From: an uncultured Nitrospira sp.
GTDB taxonomy: Bacteria; Nitrospirota; Nitrospiria; Nitrospirales; Nitrospiraceae
NCBI GenBank assembly: GCA_946479785.1
Contig: CAMLHQ010000008.1
Coordinates: 1-57,900, forward strand
Reading direction: 5' to 3'
Length of the DNA: 57,900 nucleotides
The notes beneath the pieces were generated by a model. It did not search any database, was not told the DNA's origin, and saw only the letters and a program-made list of their open reading frames with translations. Of the stretch, positions 57,146 through 57,900 are shown piece by piece. Position 1 is the first letter of the stretch. Each line of letters opens with the position of its first letter. The position numbers and the translations under genes are program-made.

Positions 57146-57900
57146 TCATCCACCGAAGCTATTGAAGGAATGGTGGCAGTTTTCACAGGGTTTCCCTACG
57201 TTGTGATTTCTCGGAGCTGTGACCGTCACTGCTGGATAGGGTGAACCATTCATGTGACAAGTCGCGCAGCCGGTCACGATTCCCGTGTGATTCATGACCG
57301 ACTTCGGCGATCCCGAGAAGCTTGTCGTCGACTTATGGCAGGTCTCGCAAGGCTGTGCGGTCGGAATATGATTAGCCGCTTTGCCGATGACTCCTGCATA
57401 GCCCCCGCTGTGACAGGTGGCGCACCCGTTGACGATCCCGGCGTGATTCATCGGCGTCCCCGGTCCAAACGCCGTCGTGGACTTGTGGCAGTTTTCACAC
57501 GGAGCTGTCGTCGGAAAGTGATTGGCCGGCTTGCTCACGACGCCGGCGTAGCCCCCGCTGTGACAGGTGGCGCACCCGTTGACGATCCCGGCGTGATTCA
57601 TCGGCGTCCCCGGTCCAAACGCCGTCGTGGATTTATGACAGGTCTCGCATCCCCCGGTCGTGGGAATGTGGCTCGCCGGCTTACCCAACGCTGTCGTCCC
57701 GTTATGGCAGGTCGCGCAGCCGGTCACGATTCCCGTGTGATCAAATGCCGCTCCCGCAAATGACGTCGTCGACTTGTGGCAGTTTTCGCAGGGAGCGGTG
57801 GTCGCAACGTGGTTCGCCGGTTTACTGACGACTCCGGCATATGCGCCGCTGTGACAGGTGGCGCACCCGTTGACGATCCCGGCGTGATTCATCGGCGTCC
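57146..57900 (-). CDS. Repetitive multiheme c-type cytochrome (5' part beyond window)
   Basis: The visible 251 residues are the C-terminal part; the frame is open at the right edge. There are ten CxxCH heme sites, alternating CATCH and CENCH or CETCH, in five units of about 50 residues. Each unit reads like NHAGIVNGCATCHSGGYAG, then PANHxPTxxPCENCHKSTT, with extra His residues able to be distal ligands. The units at 57399-57481 and 57549-57631 share 83 identical bases. The final unit is diverged and ends CENCHHSFNSFGG. It needs cytochrome c maturation, encoded downstream. Similar heme-repeat proteins occur in Geobacter and Nitrospirota and may carry electrons across the periplasm or outside the cell. 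Confidence 0.9.
   Translation of the reverse strand, partial: TPMNHAGIVNGCATCHSGAYAGVVSKPANHVATTAPCENCHKSTTSFAGAAFDHTGIVTGCATCHNGTTALGKPASHIPTTGGCETCHKSTTAFGPGTPMNHAGIVNGCATCHSGGYAGVVSKPANHFPTTAPCENCHKSTTAFGPGTPMNHAGIVNGCATCHSGGYAGVIGKAANHIPTAQPCETCHKSTTSFSGSPKSVMNHTGIVTGCATCHMNGSPYPAVTVTAPRNHNVGKPCENCHHSFNSFGG

Noticed and set aside
57024..57149. 41-codon minus-strand ORF overlapping the cytochrome stop by ATGA
   Set aside because: The overlap looks like coupling, but there is no clear ribosome site, no recognisable motif, and it covers the likely terminator region. Not enough to call a gene.
57390..57900. Possible CRISPR-like or satellite repeat
   Set aside because: The regular DNA repeats are in frame and encode CxxCH heme units, so they are protein repeats and not an array.

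Overview
The window is GC-rich, densely coded Gram-negative DNA with no rRNA, tRNA, transposase or CRISPR array that I could see. The gene set (System I cytochrome c maturation, a repetitive multiheme c-type cytochrome, a Bacteroidetes-like or type B succinate dehydrogenase/fumarate reductase, a DUF6502/DUF5666 pair, heptose and envelope genes) and the mosaic intergenic repeats fit Nitrospirota, most likely Nitrospira. That assignment is my inference from gene style and was not tested by a search.

Left part (1-16.5 kb). An M20 peptidase (-) diverges from a small envelope operon (+) of an OB-fold-like periplasmic protein, a lipoprotein and a beta-barrel porin. A minus-strand operon follows: an HTH-MBL hydrolase fusion, an M50 membrane protease and a DUF1566 protein. 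Next is another minus-strand operon with an unknown exported protein, a HAD phosphatase and an active/inactive pair of M16 proteases. A secreted barnase-type RNase with its barstar inhibitor and hemL (both +) come next, then small hypotheticals, a 36-residue membrane peptide, a YbgC thioesterase and an orphan CARF-HEPN protein of the TIGR02710 type whose signature residues look changed.

Middle plus-strand run (16.9-27.8 kb). nfeD, a stomatin-like slipin, gmhA, an unknown conserved protein, a SprT-type metalloprotease, a DinB-type polymerase, the heptose-1-P adenylyltransferase, mfd, a PpiC lipoprotein and surA are nearly contiguous. They mix LPS heptose synthesis, DNA damage handling and outer-membrane protein folding. 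EngB (-) converges on surA with a 77-bp coding overlap. mtgA and a TonB-dependent receptor (+) follow.

Minus-strand run (31.2-38.0 kb). In transcription order it holds lemA, two TPM-domain proteins, murJ, ogt, dtd, an unknown protein, an isoaspartyl peptidase/asparaginase and a VOC protein, mostly with ATGA/TGATG overlaps. A PilZ protein with a zinc-ribbon-like N-terminus and sdhCAB (-) come next, then DUF6502 and DUF5666 (+) and a convergent pair of paralogous lipoproteins.

Right part (46.2-57.9 kb). A tightly packed minus-strand operon runs from an outer-membrane beta-barrel protein with TPRs through ccmABCDEFGHI to a membrane-anchored iron-sulfur flavoprotein that looks circularly permuted. 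Upstream, and cut by the window edge, lies a c-type cytochrome built of about 50-residue two-heme repeats. Together they form a plausible heme-assembly and trans-envelope electron-transfer locus, and this is the most interesting region of the window.
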